Source: Phycisphaerae bacterium (GTDB taxonomy: Bacteria > Planctomycetota > Phycisphaerae > Sedimentisphaerales > Anaerobacaceae). Taken from it: 64,000 bases of DNA. Under the pieces are notes generated by a model. It was not told the origin of the DNA, did not search any database, and saw only the letters and a program-made list of their open reading frames with translations. The stretch is taken from positions 1 to 64,000 of the forward strand of contig JAUXAB010000001.1 of NCBI GenBank assembly GCA_030615025.1, given 5' to 3'. This document shows positions 1-8,684 of this stretch, piece after piece. Within the stretch, counting starts at the first letter, position 1. Each line of letters begins with the position of its first letter. Both the position numbers and the translations under genes were made by a program.

Positions 1-241
1 CAAATTGCCCAATTTGACATATTTTCATAATCCTTTGTTAATACTTTATTTACGTTCATTTTGGCTTTTTGGAAATTGGCTTTGTTTGGGTTTGTTTGGC
101 TTTGTTTTTTCCCACGTTCACCAAGTGTCTTTTTTTCATAAGCCTCTTGTATAAGGACAGATACGTTCATTTGACTTTTTTGAAATTTGGCTTTGTTTTG
201 CATAAAAAGTCTGATTTGTAGAGGACTCTCTACAGTTGTAA

Positions 242-352
242 AGGGCCCTGCCTCGCAGAATGCTACGCAGGGCAGGCCCTTCGACCCTTCGACGATGCTC
301 AGGACAGGCAAGCTCCCTTCGACAGGCTCAGGGCGGGCAGGGCTGGATAGGC
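242..352. repeat. GC-rich interspersed repeat (CCTTCGACAGGCTCAGG type)
   Basis: The segment contains CCCTTCGAC three times and an inverted pair built from GGGCCCTGCC and GGGCAGGCCC with a loop containing TGCTACGC. The words CCCTTCGACAGGCTCAGGGC and GACGATGCTCAGGACAGGC form a diverged tandem pair. It looks like a dispersed intergenic repeat and no coding frame is supported. Confidence 0.5.
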
Positions 353-625
353 GGTTTGCGTAGCTTGTAGTTGGTAGTTGGTAGTTCATAGTTCTTATTT
401 CCCGCCACACGAACGGCGGGTAAACTCCTTGCATATTTGCCGGCTTAAAAAAAAGACGTCCCTCTATAATTGCACGAATGTGCGCGTTTGAGTCGAAAAA
501 ACACCCCGATTTTTGATGCCGGATTCTCGTAACTCGATGTGAGATATGGAGATAAAAAAATTTTATTTTTTCCGGTTTTTGTCGGTAGCTATGCCCGGTT
601 TTGGTCGCGCCTTTTTACCTATATT

Positions 626-890
626 AACGCGCCACTAAGGCACAAAGACACAAAAAAATATAGCCACAGATTTCACAGATTGCACGGATTTTGTTTTTGC
701 CACGAATTGCCACGAATAAACACGAAATATATAGAAACCACGGATTTCACCGATTACGCGGATTTATTGCCACGAAGGCACAAAGGCACAAAAGAATATA
801 GCCACAGATTTCACTGATTTCACGGGATTTTCACCACGAAGGACGCGAAGGGCACGAAGAAAAATTGGCCACGGAGGGCACAGAGAACAG
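626..890. repeat. CACGAAGG / CACAGATTTCAC iterated repeat
   Basis: Variants of CCACGAAGGCACAAAGGCAC and GCCACAGATTTCACAGATT are repeated several times over about 260 bases. A related copy (GCCACGAAGGC and GTGTCTTTGTGGC) lies downstream of flhB at about 48498-48614. The array is not a coding region, although it leaves an open frame by chance. Confidence 0.6.
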
Positions 891-1118
891 AAATGGACCA
901 ATTAATTCAAGGATTTCATGGAACAGGGAAAAAAAGTACCACCTGAGGGTGCAGGCGGACACCTTTAATTGCTCCTGAATTGCAAAAGATTGAAGAATTC
1001 CATTGACTTTTCTCTCGACAGCGGGTAGTTTCTCGATTTGATGGAGCAGGGTGAAAGCTCCTTTTCGTTTCATTGCAGAGCTTTGCTACCTGAATAAATC
1101 CGAGGGGATTCGACAAAC

Positions 1119-1137
1119 AATCGCATTTTGTTGCGAA
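1119..1137 (+). promoter_or_regulatory. Shared 19-bp leader motif, copy 1
   Basis: AATCGCATTTTGTTGCGAA ends 31 bases before the start codon of the secreted repeat protein. The same 19 bases with one mismatch end 29 bases before the start at 5611. Both copies are followed by a strong AAGGAGG-type ribosome-binding site. The conserved spacing suggests a common regulatory element or promoter part; its nature is unknown. Confidence 0.45.
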
Positions 1138-1168
1138 AATATTAACAATTTTTTAAGGAGGTCGAAAA

Positions 1169-3685
1169 ATGGCTAAAAAAAGAAATCTAAAAATGTGGGT
1201 GGTAATGTCAGTATTACTGGCGGGGATGGCTCCCGCAATTGCTGCGGGAGGGGTCATCTACGTTGATGCGGATGCTTCGACGGGAGGAGATGGCCAGACG
1301 TGGGCGACGGCTTACAAGTATCTTCAGGATGGCCTGGGTGCGGCCGTGTCCGGCGATGAGGTATGGGTGGCTGAGGGCATATACAAGCCAGACGAAGGAG
1401 ACGGGATTACACCTGGGAACCGCTATGCCACATTCCAGCTCAAAAATGGCGTGGCTATCAAGGGCGGCTACGCGGGGTTTGGTGAGCCAGACCCCAATGC
1501 CCGGGATGTCGAGGTGTATGAGACTGTCCTGAGCGGCGACCTGCTTGGTAATGATGGGCCGGACTTTGCCAACAATTACGAGAACAGCTACCACGTCGTA
1601 ACCGGCAGTGGGACGGATCAAACGGCCGTGTTGGACGGCTTTACCATCAGGGGCGGAAACGCTAACGGCTCCGGGGAAAATAGGTTTGGCGGCGGGATGT
1701 ATAATCGCTCCGGCAGCCCGACGCTGACCAACTGCATGTTTACTGACAACACGGCACGGGCTGGCGGCGGGATGGGGAACCGCTCGAGCAGCAGCCCGAC
1801 GCTTACAAACTGCACGTTCAGCAAAAACTCGACCAGAGATGATCAAGGCGGCGGGATGGCCAACTGGTCAAGCAGCCCGACGCTTACAAACTGCACGTTC
1901 AGCGGCAACTCGGCTAACAGCGGGGGCGGGATGCACAACTGGTCAAGCAGCCCGACGCTTACAAATTGTACGTTCAGTGGAAATTCAGCGGAATTCGGCG
2001 GCGGGATGACCAACTATGAAGGTGGCAGCCCGACGCTGAGCAACTGCAAATTTATCGCTAATTCGGCAGGAGACAAAGGCGGCGGGATGTACAACCTAAA
2101 TAGCAGCCCGACGCTGACCAACTGCGTGTTCAGCGGCAACTCGGCGGCTTTGTGGGGCGGCGGCGGGATGGCCAACTGGACCAGCACCCCAACACTGGCC
2201 AACTGCACGTTCAGCGGAAACTCGGCGGACAGAGACGGCGGCGGAATGTGGAACTACGACAACAGCAGCCCGACTCTGACCAACTGCACCTTCAACGGCA
2301 ACTCGGCCAGCTACGTCGGCGGGATGGCCAACTTCGAAAGCAGCAACCCGACGCTGACCAACTGCACGTTCAGTAACAACTCGGCCTACAACAGCGTCGG
2401 CGGCATGCTCAACCAATGGGAATGCAGCCCGACGCTGACCAACTGCACCTTTATCGGAAACTCGGCTGGGCAGTCCGCCGGCGGGATGGACAACTATGAC
2501 GGTGGCAACCCGACGCTGACCAACTGCACCTTTATCGGAAACTCGGCAAATGTCAGCGGCGGCGGGATGGTCAATGAATTAGGCAGCAGCGCGACGGTGA
2601 CCAACTGCATCCTCTGGGGCAATACCGCGCCAAGCGATCCACAGATACACAATGATGGGACGAGTTCGGCAACTGTTAGCTACAGCGATGTACAGGGCGG
2701 CTGGCCGGGCGAAACAAATATTGATGCGGACCCATATTTCGCAGATCCGTATAATGGTGATTGTCACTTGAGGTCTGAGGCCGGCAGATGGGATCCGGTA
2801 GGTGAGAGCTGGATCAAGGATGGCGTGACCAGTCCCTGCATCGACCGTGGGAGTCTGGCTTCTGACTGGACTGCCGAATTGTGGCCGCACGGGGAACGCA
2901 TAAATATGGGAGCCTATGGAGGGACGCCAGAGGCAAGTATGTCATTGTCAGATGCAGGTAATATCGCAGATTTGAATATTGATGGCTGGGTAGGTTACGG
3001 GGATATGATGCTATTGACAGATAAATGGATTTATGAGGAGGTCTTATTGTCCGGAGACCTGAACAGAGATGGAATTGTCACTTTCACCGATTTTGCCATT
3101 TTTGCTCACAATTGGCTGGCAGGTCCCCCACCCGGTCCGGCGAGTAATCCGGAACCAGCGAATGACGCAACGGACGTCGACCCAAACGCTGATTTGAGCT
3201 GGACGGCTGCCTCTGATGCCATATCGCACGATGTGTACTTCGGCACGAGCAGTCCGGGTACATTCCAGGGCAACCAGACTGATACTATATTCGATCCCGG
3301 CACAATGGTCTATAGTAGTAGGTACTACTGGCGTATCGATGCGGTCGGTGCCTATGGCAAAACCACCGGTGAAGTCTGGAGCTTCACGACTATCTATAGC
3401 GACCTTCAGGCGAGTAATCCGAATCCAGCAGATGGCGCAACAACTGTCAGTACAACTGCTGATTTGAGCTGGACGGCTGGGGTCGGTGCCACATCGCACG
3501 ATGTGTACTTCGGCACGAGCAGTACACCGCCGTCTATAGGCAACCAGGCCGCTGCAACATTCGATCCCGGCACGATGGCTTATAGTACTACTTATTACTG
3601 GCGTATCGACGAGACTGGTGCTTATGGCACAATCACGGGTACGGTCTGGAGCTTCACAACTACGATGCCCCCACCGCTATTTTAA
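1169..3685 (+). CDS. Secreted polymorphic-repeat (Pmp-like) protein with dockerin-like segment and two FN3-like domains
   Basis: The 838-residue protein begins with a signal peptide (residues 1-25, basic start then WVVMSVLLAGMAPAIA). Residues about 172-488 are 12 repeats of 24-28 residues of the form GGGMxN-x-SSPTLTNCTFSGNSA. They carry the FxxN core of chlamydial-type polymorphic membrane repeats, which are predicted to fold as a right-handed beta-helix. Residues about 598-650 hold two calcium-loop motifs (DLNIDG and DLNRDG), like dockerin type I. Residues about 656-745 and 748-833 are two similar fibronectin-like modules sharing LSWTA, HDVYFGTSS and YYWRID. The ribosome-binding site TAAGGAGG precedes the ATG. 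The likely location is extracellular or cell surface, but the function is unknown. No cohesin is present in the window. Confidence 0.85.
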   Translation: MAKKRNLKMWVVMSVLLAGMAPAIAAGGVIYVDADASTGGDGQTWATAYKYLQDGLGAAVSGDEVWVAEGIYKPDEGDGITPGNRYATFQLKNGVAIKGGYAGFGEPDPNARDVEVYETVLSGDLLGNDGPDFANNYENSYHVVTGSGTDQTAVLDGFTIRGGNANGSGENRFGGGMYNRSGSPTLTNCMFTDNTARAGGGMGNRSSSSPTLTNCTFSKNSTRDDQGGGMANWSSSPTLTNCTFSGNSANSGGGMHNWSSSPTLTNCTFSGNSAEFGGGMTNYEGGSPTLSNCKFIANSAGDKGGGMYNLNSSPTLTNCVFSGNSAALWGGGGMANWTSTPTLANCTFSGNSADRDGGGMWNYDNSSPTLTNCTFNGNSASYVGGMANFESSNPTLTNCTFSNNSAYNSVGGMLNQWECSPTLTNCTFIGNSAGQSAGGMDNYDGGNPTLTNCTFIGNSANVSGGGMVNELGSSATVTNCILWGNTAPSDPQIHNDGTSSATVSYSDVQGGWPGETNIDADPYFADPYNGDCHLRSEAGRWDPVGESWIKDGVTSPCIDRGSLASDWTAELWPHGERINMGAYGGTPEASMSLSDAGNIADLNIDGWVGYGDMMLLTDKWIYEEVLLSGDLNRDGIVTFTDFAIFAHNWLAGPPPGPASNPEPANDATDVDPNADLSWTAASDAISHDVYFGTSSPGTFQGNQTDTIFDPGTMVYSSRYYWRIDAVGAYGKTTGEVWSFTTIYSDLQASNPNPADGATTVSTTADLSWTAGVGATSHDVYFGTSSTPPSIGNQAAATFDPGTMAYSTTYYWRIDETGAYGTITGTVWSFTTTMPPPLF

Positions 3686-3713
3686 TTAGTTTGTTACAAT
3701 CTGATGTTAGGTT

Positions 3714-3748
3714 AAAGGGCCGTGAGGATTAAACTTGCGGCCTTTTTT
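3714..3748 (+). terminator. Rho-independent terminator
   Basis: AAAGGGCCG and CGGCCTTT form a stem with one bulge around a loop of about 15 bases, followed by a run of six T, 29 bases after the stop codon of the repeat protein. Confidence 0.7.
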
Positions 3749-3921
3749 ATTGGTCCGGGTTTAAGCTGAGTATTTCACCCGGCCCTTAATAGGGGCGGGA
3801 TTCACGGCTTTTTTGAATCTTTTAATTGCGTGCCGGCCTACGGTAATAAATCTGTACGCATCAATAATAAGTTAGACTACTTCAAAAACCGCCTCGTCAG
3901 AGGAAGTATGAAATATGCGGG

Positions 3922-5076
3922 CTAAAGTTTCAGAAAAAGGTTGCCCGGCAGTTGCTTTATGAGGCCCTTGAGTCGAAGCGATATCAAGCCGGCGTTTATA
4001 TTGCCCGGTGCTAAATCGGTCTCCGTGATTAGCTGGTCTACGTGCAGCGGCTCTTTGTCCAAGCAATCGTAAATCGTTCTTTCAGAATCACTTAGATTTA
4101 ACTGGCTCACATCAAACAAGGGCGTCTCGACCTTTTCAGAGGCTTTTGCCGCTGCTGTGGCTGCATGGCTCTGAAGTTGTTTGCCGATATAGCCGAGAGC
4201 TTCCATCACATCTTCAATGGATTCGATTAGCTTTGCCCCCTGTTTTATCAACTGATGGGCACCTTTATTCAGCGGCGAGTCAATTTTGCCCGGCACAGCC
4301 ATCACCTCGCGATTATTGTCCAGCGCAGCTCTGGCGGTAATCAGTGCTCCTGAACGCAGGCCGGCCTCGACAACAATTGTCCCCAGTGACAGTCCGGCTA
4401 TTATTCTGTTGCGAGGCGGGAAGTTCTCCGACAGCGGCTCGTACTGCAGCGGTAATTCGCTAATGCAAGCGCCGGATTCTGCTATAAGCTCAAACAGCTT
4501 CTTGTTCTCCGGCGGGAAAATATTTGCCAGGCCGCAGCCCTGTACCGCAATTGTGCGCCCGCCGGCTGATAGCGCTCCCTGATGTGCGGCGGTATCTATG
4601 CCGCGTGCCATCCCGGAACAGATAGTAAAGCCGGCTGAACTTAAAAAATGGGCAAGCCGGGAAGATTGCTCCTGGCCATACAGACTGCAGCGCCGGGAAC
4701 CAACTATCGAAATACACAAATTGTCCTGCCGAGTCAAGCTGCCCTTAATGTAGAGAACCGGTGGAGGGTCATAAATCTGTTTCAATACGGGTGGATAACG
4801 CTTATCATCAAGGTGGATTATCCAGACGCCAAGCTTCTCAGCCAGCTCCAGCTCAGCAGTTGTGTCGAATTTGTTACGCGTTGCGGCAATTTGTTCAGCA
4901 GTTTTGAAACCCACTCCATCTATTTTGCCTAATTCGCTGACCGAAGCACCTAAGGCGCGATCCACCGAGCCGAAATCGTTTATAAGTTTTCCAAAAGTAG
5001 TCGGGCCGACATTATCAGCTCTGATTAATTTGAGCCATTTTTCAATATCGATGGAATGTTGCTGCGTTTTTGCCAT
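3922..5076 (-). CDS. dprA: DNA-processing protein DprA
   Basis: This cytoplasmic ssDNA-binding protein (384 residues) is known to load RecA on incoming DNA in natural transformation. The N-terminus has a helix-hairpin-helix-like part (DNVGPTTFGKLI, IDGVGFKTAEQIAA). The central Rossmann-like domain carries ISIVGSRRCS, SGMARGIDTAAHQGAL, FPPRNRIIAGLS and the VVEAGLRSGALITA stretch typical of the family. The C-terminus is a winged-helix DML1-type domain (LSDSERTIYDCL to the end). The length is usual for the family. An AGGGA ribosome-binding site lies 8 bases before the ATG. It is transcribed alone, convergent with the repeat protein. No other competence genes are nearby, so a role in uptake is not shown by context. 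Confidence 0.95.
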   Translation of the reverse strand: MAKTQQHSIDIEKWLKLIRADNVGPTTFGKLINDFGSVDRALGASVSELGKIDGVGFKTAEQIAATRNKFDTTAELELAEKLGVWIIHLDDKRYPPVLKQIYDPPPVLYIKGSLTRQDNLCISIVGSRRCSLYGQEQSSRLAHFLSSAGFTICSGMARGIDTAAHQGALSAGGRTIAVQGCGLANIFPPENKKLFELIAESGACISELPLQYEPLSENFPPRNRIIAGLSLGTIVVEAGLRSGALITARAALDNNREVMAVPGKIDSPLNKGAHQLIKQGAKLIESIEDVMEALGYIGKQLQSHAATAAAKASEKVETPLFDVSQLNLSDSERTIYDCLDKEPLHVDQLITETDLAPGNINAGLISLRLKGLIKQLPGNLFLKL

Positions 5077-5163
5077 CGCTGTTTCCCTTTAGCTGTCGTG
5101 AAGACGAGAATTTTAGCTGAAGTTTATCTAATAACCGCCTGGGGTCAACAAAAAAAATTGACA

Positions 5164-5228
5164 CTACTCGATGCTCGATGCTGGATTCTCGATACCCGAC
5201 GAGCATGGAGAATCGGGAATCAAGGATC
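5164..5228. repeat. CTCGATGC/GGATTCTCGAT fold-back repeat
   Basis: The left arm iterates CTCGATGCTCGATGCTGG and the right arm reads back as GAGCATGGAGAATCGGG, so the unit can fold on itself. The same word family occurs before rhaB (10809-10839) and before the MotE-like gene (41555-41623). Confidence 0.6.
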
Positions 5229-5436
5229 GAGACGGGCACTGCATGTAAGAGGTGGCTGAGCAGTTCGGCCCTGAGCTCACTGCCGAAGGGAATTTTCTTG
5301 TCTCCTGCATCTTCTCTTGTTATAATGACTTATAGAAAAACGTCAAAAGGGCAAGGAAGATATCCGCCGTGGCGGATCATTTCGTCTCGGTATATGACGA
5401 TGGCTTTTCCATTTAGGGATAACAAGTCGAGCAAGA

Positions 5437-5508
5437 TTGGTTAAATGGTAATTGGTTAAATGGTAATTGGTAAATGGTTAAATAGTTACCAATCACCAAT
5501 CACCAATA
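5437..5508. repeat. TAATTGGT fold-back repeat, copy 1
   Basis: The left arm iterates TTAAATGGTAATTGG. The right arm iterates its complement (ACCAATCACC). The centre AAATAGTTACCA is identical to the copy at 22267-22348. Further copies lie at 26050-26120, 47263-47351 and 55640-55751. Confidence 0.75.
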
Positions 5509-5562
5509 CAAGCTTGCACCCGCGGAAGCGGGTGGCACACATTAAAGAGTTACGGGGCAATT

Positions 5563-5581
5563 AATCGCATTTTGTTACGAA
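5563..5581 (+). promoter_or_regulatory. Shared 19-bp leader motif, copy 2
   Basis: AATCGCATTTTGTTACGAA differs at one base from the motif at 1119-1137 and ends 29 bases before the ATG at 5611. It may be a regulatory element common to the secreted repeat protein and this signalling operon. Confidence 0.45.
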
Positions 5582-5610
5582 GGAACGGTAAACCATAAGG
5601 AGGTATCGGA

Positions 5611-5907
5611 ATGATATATGAGATATTTGAAAATGAAGTTGTTATGCTTCTGATTGGCGTGGGCGTCTTGATCTTTATTCTGGGAAGTCGCCCGCGGCTG
5701 AAACGCCTTCCGGCATCGAAAATCCTTATTGTAGGCTTCTACGTGCTCCTGGTTGGCTGGGTTCTGACGGTCCTTGAGGGTTTCTTTTGTGAACGGCTTC
5801 TCGACTATCTGGAGCATATGTGCTACGCCGTTAGTTCGGTATTGGTGGCCATCTGGTGTTGGAAAGTATTTGGAAGTGGGCCCCCAAGTAGAAAGGAGGC
5901 TTTGTGA
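5611..5907 (+). CDS. Small membrane protein of a signalling operon
   Basis: This 98-residue hydrophobic protein has about three predicted membrane segments (residues about 10-27, 39-57 and 70-88). The ribosome-binding site AAGGAGG is strong. The stretch from KRLPASK to WCWKVF aligns by eye with the membrane N-terminus of the downstream kinase, sharing the order of K-rich loop, two hydrophobic helices, the L-D-x-x-E pattern and a final W-rich helix. This suggests a duplicated sensor module. The stop codon overlaps the kinase start, so the two are probably translationally coupled. I do not recognise a named family. It may modulate or pair with the kinase (inference). Confidence 0.7.
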   Translation: MIYEIFENEVVMLLIGVGVLIFILGSRPRLKRLPASKILIVGFYVLLVGWVLTVLEGFFCERLLDYLEHMCYAVSSVLVAIWCWKVFGSGPPSRKEAL

Positions 5908-7709
5908 TGCACCCTGTAGCAGTTTTTGATATTATCACTTTCCTGGCCTCTTTAGCGGCGCTGATTGTCCTGCTGAAAGGTTGGAAGCGGGCTTTGGAGC
6001 CTAAGGCCAAATTAGTGTTCACGGGGCTTCTGGTTTTTACCATGTGTTACGGCTTTAGCCTTTTCGTCGAGTGGACCTGGCAAACCAAAGTGCTGGATAG
6101 GATAGAGGACATCATTGGAGCATTGGTTCCAATGTGGTGGGCGTTTGTCATCTACGCCTTTCTTGCAGGAATCGCCGAAGAAGAGCTGCGCGAGAGAGAA
6201 GCGAGGTTTCAAGAGCTGTTCGATGAGGCCCCTGTCGGCTACCATGAGCTGGATACGGAGGGACGCATAATGCGAGTGAACCGCACGGAGCTCGATATGC
6301 TCGGTTACACCGCAGAGGAGATGCTGGGTAAGCCTGTGTGGGAATTCTCGGTCGATAAAGAGAAGTCTCGGGATACGGTTGCTGATAAGCTGGCTGGTGA
6401 CATACCACCTGGGCGGGTCTTCGAGCGCACGCTTCGGCGAAAAGATGGAAATACACTTCCAGTGCTTGTTGGTGTCCGGCTTCTGCGCGACAAGGCGGGA
6501 CGAATAAGTGGCATCCGTTCAGCCATACAGAATATCACCGAGCGTAAGCGGGCCGAGGAGTCGCTTGCGGAAGAACGCAGTTTGTTGCGGACACTGATAG
6601 ACAACATGCCAGATAACATTTTTGTCAAAGATATCGAAAGCCGATTTGTTGTCGCCAATATTGCGGTTGCGCACTTCATGGGGGCGACAACGCCTGATGA
6701 GCTGCTCGGAAAGACAGACTTCGACTTTTACCCGCAGGAACTGGCAGCCCGATATTACGCCGATGATCAGAAAGTCATCCAGTCGGGCCAGCCATTGGTC
6801 AGCCGAGAGGAGCCCGCCGTAGACGCGGCAGGCAGCCGGAAATGGTATTCAACTACCAAAGTTCCCTTGCGGGATAGCCGCGGAAAGATTGTGGGGCTTG
6901 TGGGCATTAGCCGTGATATCACGGCCCGCAAGTTAGCAGAAGAGGACAGCGAACGGCTTATGCAGACACTGGCCTTGAAGAACGAAGAGCTCGAGTCGGT
7001 TTTGTACGTTACGTCACACGATTTACGAGCGCCGCTGGTTAATATTCAGGGTTTTAGCCATGAGTTATCTCGCAGTTGCGATCTGATATGTTCAGCTCTT
7101 AGGGACAAGGTGCCGGCTGCGGATGTAGGCGAAAAAGTGCGTACTGCTTTGAATAAGGATGTTCCTGAGGCGTTGGGCTTTATTATGACCAGCGCGAAAA
7201 GGATGGATTCGCTGCTGTCAGGGCTGCTGCGACTTTCTCGATTGGGCCAAGCCGCGGTGAATATTGAGCCATTAGATATGAACGCAATGCTCACCGATGT
7301 CACCAAAAGTATGGAATACCAGGTAAAGGAGGCGGGTGCGACGGTGGACATTGAGTCACTGCCACCTTGCCTTGGTGATGCTTCGCAGATAAACCAGGTT
7401 TTCTCTAATATTCTGGATAATGCGTTGAAATATCTTGACGAATCCAGGCCTGGTGTGATACGTATATATGCCAAAGTCGAAGATGGTCAGAGTATTTATT
7501 GTGTGGAGGATAACGGAGCAGGTATCGCTCCAGAGCATCAGAGTAAGATATTTGAGATATTCCATCGGCTCGAACCCGACAAGAAAAGTGGAGAAGGACT
7601 TGGGCTAACTATCGTCAGGCACATTCTCGACCGGCATAATGGAAAGGTATGGGCAGAATCGGAGCTTGGAAAAGGGAGCAAATTCTTTGTGTCTTTGCCG
7701 AGCGTTTGA
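5907..7709 (+). CDS. Membrane PAS-domain sensor histidine kinase
   Basis: A kinase of 600 residues from the ATG at 5907. A GTG at 5904 is possible, but the AGGAGG site sits 7 bases before the ATG. It starts with three membrane segments (about 8-22, 35-53, 68-86). Next come a PAS/PAC pair (about 100-215, with ARFQELFDEAPVGYHELD) and a second PAS/PAC pair (about 225-345, with RTLIDNMPDNIFVKDIESR). The HisKA domain follows with the H-box YVTSHDLRAPLVN (His371). The HATPase_c domain has DNALKY (N box), DNGAGI (G1) and GLGLTIVRHI (G2). It is complete. Two receivers follow directly and are the likely phosphorelay targets. The signal sensed is unknown. Confidence 0.93.
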   Translation: MHPVAVFDIITFLASLAALIVLLKGWKRALEPKAKLVFTGLLVFTMCYGFSLFVEWTWQTKVLDRIEDIIGALVPMWWAFVIYAFLAGIAEEELREREARFQELFDEAPVGYHELDTEGRIMRVNRTELDMLGYTAEEMLGKPVWEFSVDKEKSRDTVADKLAGDIPPGRVFERTLRRKDGNTLPVLVGVRLLRDKAGRISGIRSAIQNITERKRAEESLAEERSLLRTLIDNMPDNIFVKDIESRFVVANIAVAHFMGATTPDELLGKTDFDFYPQELAARYYADDQKVIQSGQPLVSREEPAVDAAGSRKWYSTTKVPLRDSRGKIVGLVGISRDITARKLAEEDSERLMQTLALKNEELESVLYVTSHDLRAPLVNIQGFSHELSRSCDLICSALRDKVPAADVGEKVRTALNKDVPEALGFIMTSAKRMDSLLSGLLRLSRLGQAAVNIEPLDMNAMLTDVTKSMEYQVKEAGATVDIESLPPCLGDASQINQVFSNILDNALKYLDESRPGVIRIYAKVEDGQSIYCVEDNGAGIAPEHQSKIFEIFHRLEPDKKSGEGLGLTIVRHILDRHNGKVWAESELGKGSKFFVSLPSV

Positions 7710-7746
7710 TTATTAACAGTGGTGGTGTTGACAGGAAAGGAAAAGC

Positions 7747-8193
7747 ATGAAAAAGGAAGGTGTTATTCTTATTGCTGAGGATGATGAGGGACATTTTGAG
7801 CTGATAAAGAGGAGTCTACAGCGTGCAGGTATCTGCAATGAAATACTCAGGCTTGCGGATGGTCAGGAGACGCTCGATTTTCTTCTTATAAGGGGCGACG
7901 GGCCTAAACGGGAGCCCGACAAACAGTATCTTTTATTGTTGGATATCCGTATGCCCAAAATAGATGGGATAGAAGTGCTGGAGAAAGTCAAGCAAGACCC
8001 GGAATTAAAGAAGATTCCTGTGATTATGTTAACTGCGACAGACGACCCTCGCACGATTGAGCGTTGCCATAGCCTCGGGTGCAGTGTTTACATAGTCAAG
8101 CCGGTTGAATATGAGGATTTCGCAGATGCTGTTCGAAAAGTCGGTCTGCTTCTTTCGGTTGTTGAGGTACCGCAGATCAGCAGAGTGAAATGA
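7747..8193 (+). CDS. Stand-alone response regulator receiver (Rcp1-like)
   Basis: The 148-residue protein is only a receiver domain: acidic pocket AEDD (residues 10-13), phospho-acceptor Asp66 in LLLDIRMP, Thr96 in MLTATDD and Lys118 in YIVKPVEY. It has no DNA-binding or enzyme output domain, which is typical of Rcp1-type receivers paired with PAS or phytochrome kinases. An AGGAAAGGAAAAGC ribosome-binding region precedes the ATG. It lies 37 bases after the kinase gene and its end overlaps the leader of the second receiver. It probably accepts phosphate from the upstream kinase (inference). Confidence 0.92.
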   Translation: MKKEGVILIAEDDEGHFELIKRSLQRAGICNEILRLADGQETLDFLLIRGDGPKREPDKQYLLLLDIRMPKIDGIEVLEKVKQDPELKKIPVIMLTATDDPRTIERCHSLGCSVYIVKPVEYEDFADAVRKVGLLLSVVEVPQISRVK

Positions 8194-8210
8194 ACATGAG
8201 GAACAGGGAA

Positions 8211-8669
8211 ATGAACAAGGGTGTGGTCATACTTATCGCCGAAGATGACGCAGGACACGTTGAGCTCGTAAAGAGGAATCTGTGGCGCAGCTGTGTCGAG
8301 AGTGATATTCTGCAGTTCAAGGATGGGCAGGAGATACTGGATTTTCTGTTCAAGAGGGGCAATAAAGCGAAACACGAAGAAAAGGGCTGTTATTTTTTGC
8401 TGCTTGATATTCGGATGCCCAAGGTTGACGGGCAAGAGGTTCTTCGGCAGATTAAAGAGGACGAGGAACTGAGAAAGATTCCGGTAATTATGCTGACGAC
8501 GACGGATGAGGCAAGCGAGGTTGACCGGTACTACGAAATGGGCTGCAGTTTTTATATGATTAAACCAGCGGATTATACTAAATTTATGGAGGCGGTGGAA
8601 AATCTGGGAGCTTTCCTTTCCCTGGAGTGGGTAAGAGTACCCCATATCGATGGGGTGGGGGCCAGTTAA
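8211..8669 (+). CDS. Second stand-alone response regulator receiver
   Basis: A 152-residue paralogue of the preceding receiver, with Asp66 (LLLDIRMP), Thr96 (MLTTTDE) and Lys118 (MIKPADY). I chose the ATG at 8211, preceded by GAGGAACAGGGAA, because it puts all three active-site residues at exactly the same positions as in the neighbour. An ATG at 8190, which overlaps the previous stop, would add seven residues. There is no output domain. The two adjacent receivers and one kinase form a tandem phosphorelay unit, either with two outputs or with one receiver acting as a phosphate sink (inference). Confidence 0.9.
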   Translation: MNKGVVILIAEDDAGHVELVKRNLWRSCVESDILQFKDGQEILDFLFKRGNKAKHEEKGCYFLLLDIRMPKVDGQEVLRQIKEDEELRKIPVIMLTTTDEASEVDRYYEMGCSFYMIKPADYTKFMEAVENLGAFLSLEWVRVPHIDGVGAS

Positions 8670-8684
8670 ATGAACTGTAGTATA

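Larger units (their letters stand above)
1..1168. other. Non-coding, repeat-rich leader region
   Basis: I see no supported gene here. The first 230 bases are T-rich and iterate the words GGCTTTGTTT and ACGTTCATTT. Bases 242-352 and 626-890 hold separate repeat families listed on their own, and about 370-396 iterates TTGGTAGT. Short open frames across 539-817 and 831-1116 are made of repeat words or low-quality sequence and lack ribosome-binding sites. The last 50 bases carry a motif shared with another gene leader and the ribosome-binding site of the secreted repeat protein. Confidence 0.6.
5077..5610. other. Intergenic region with repeats, no gene
   Basis: The region between divergent dprA and the signalling operon holds a CTCGATGC-type fold-back (5164-5228), a TAATTGGT-type fold-back (5437-5508), a CACCCGC-GGAA-GCGGGTG hairpin near 5518-5535 and a leader motif at 5563-5581. 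The open stretch at about 5280-5440 has no ribosome-binding site and no recognisable product. It might be a gene relic, but I cannot support that. Confidence 0.5.

Noticed and set aside
539-817. Open frame of 92 codons
   Set aside because: It is composed of CACAAAG/CACGAAGG repeat words and has no ribosome-binding site or recognisable domain.
1214-1846. 210-codon antisense frame within the repeat protein gene
   Set aside because: It is a shadow of the repetitive GC-rich gene on the other strand; there is no ribosome-binding site and the opposite frame is clearly coding.
2959-3120. Cellulosome component because of the dockerin-like segment
   Set aside because: No cohesin or scaffoldin is present; similar segments are widespread in planctomycete surface proteins without cellulosomes.
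5178-5444. 88-codon open frame in the dprA-kinase gap
   Set aside because: The first half is a fold-back repeat, the rest has no recognisable motif and no ribosome-binding site.
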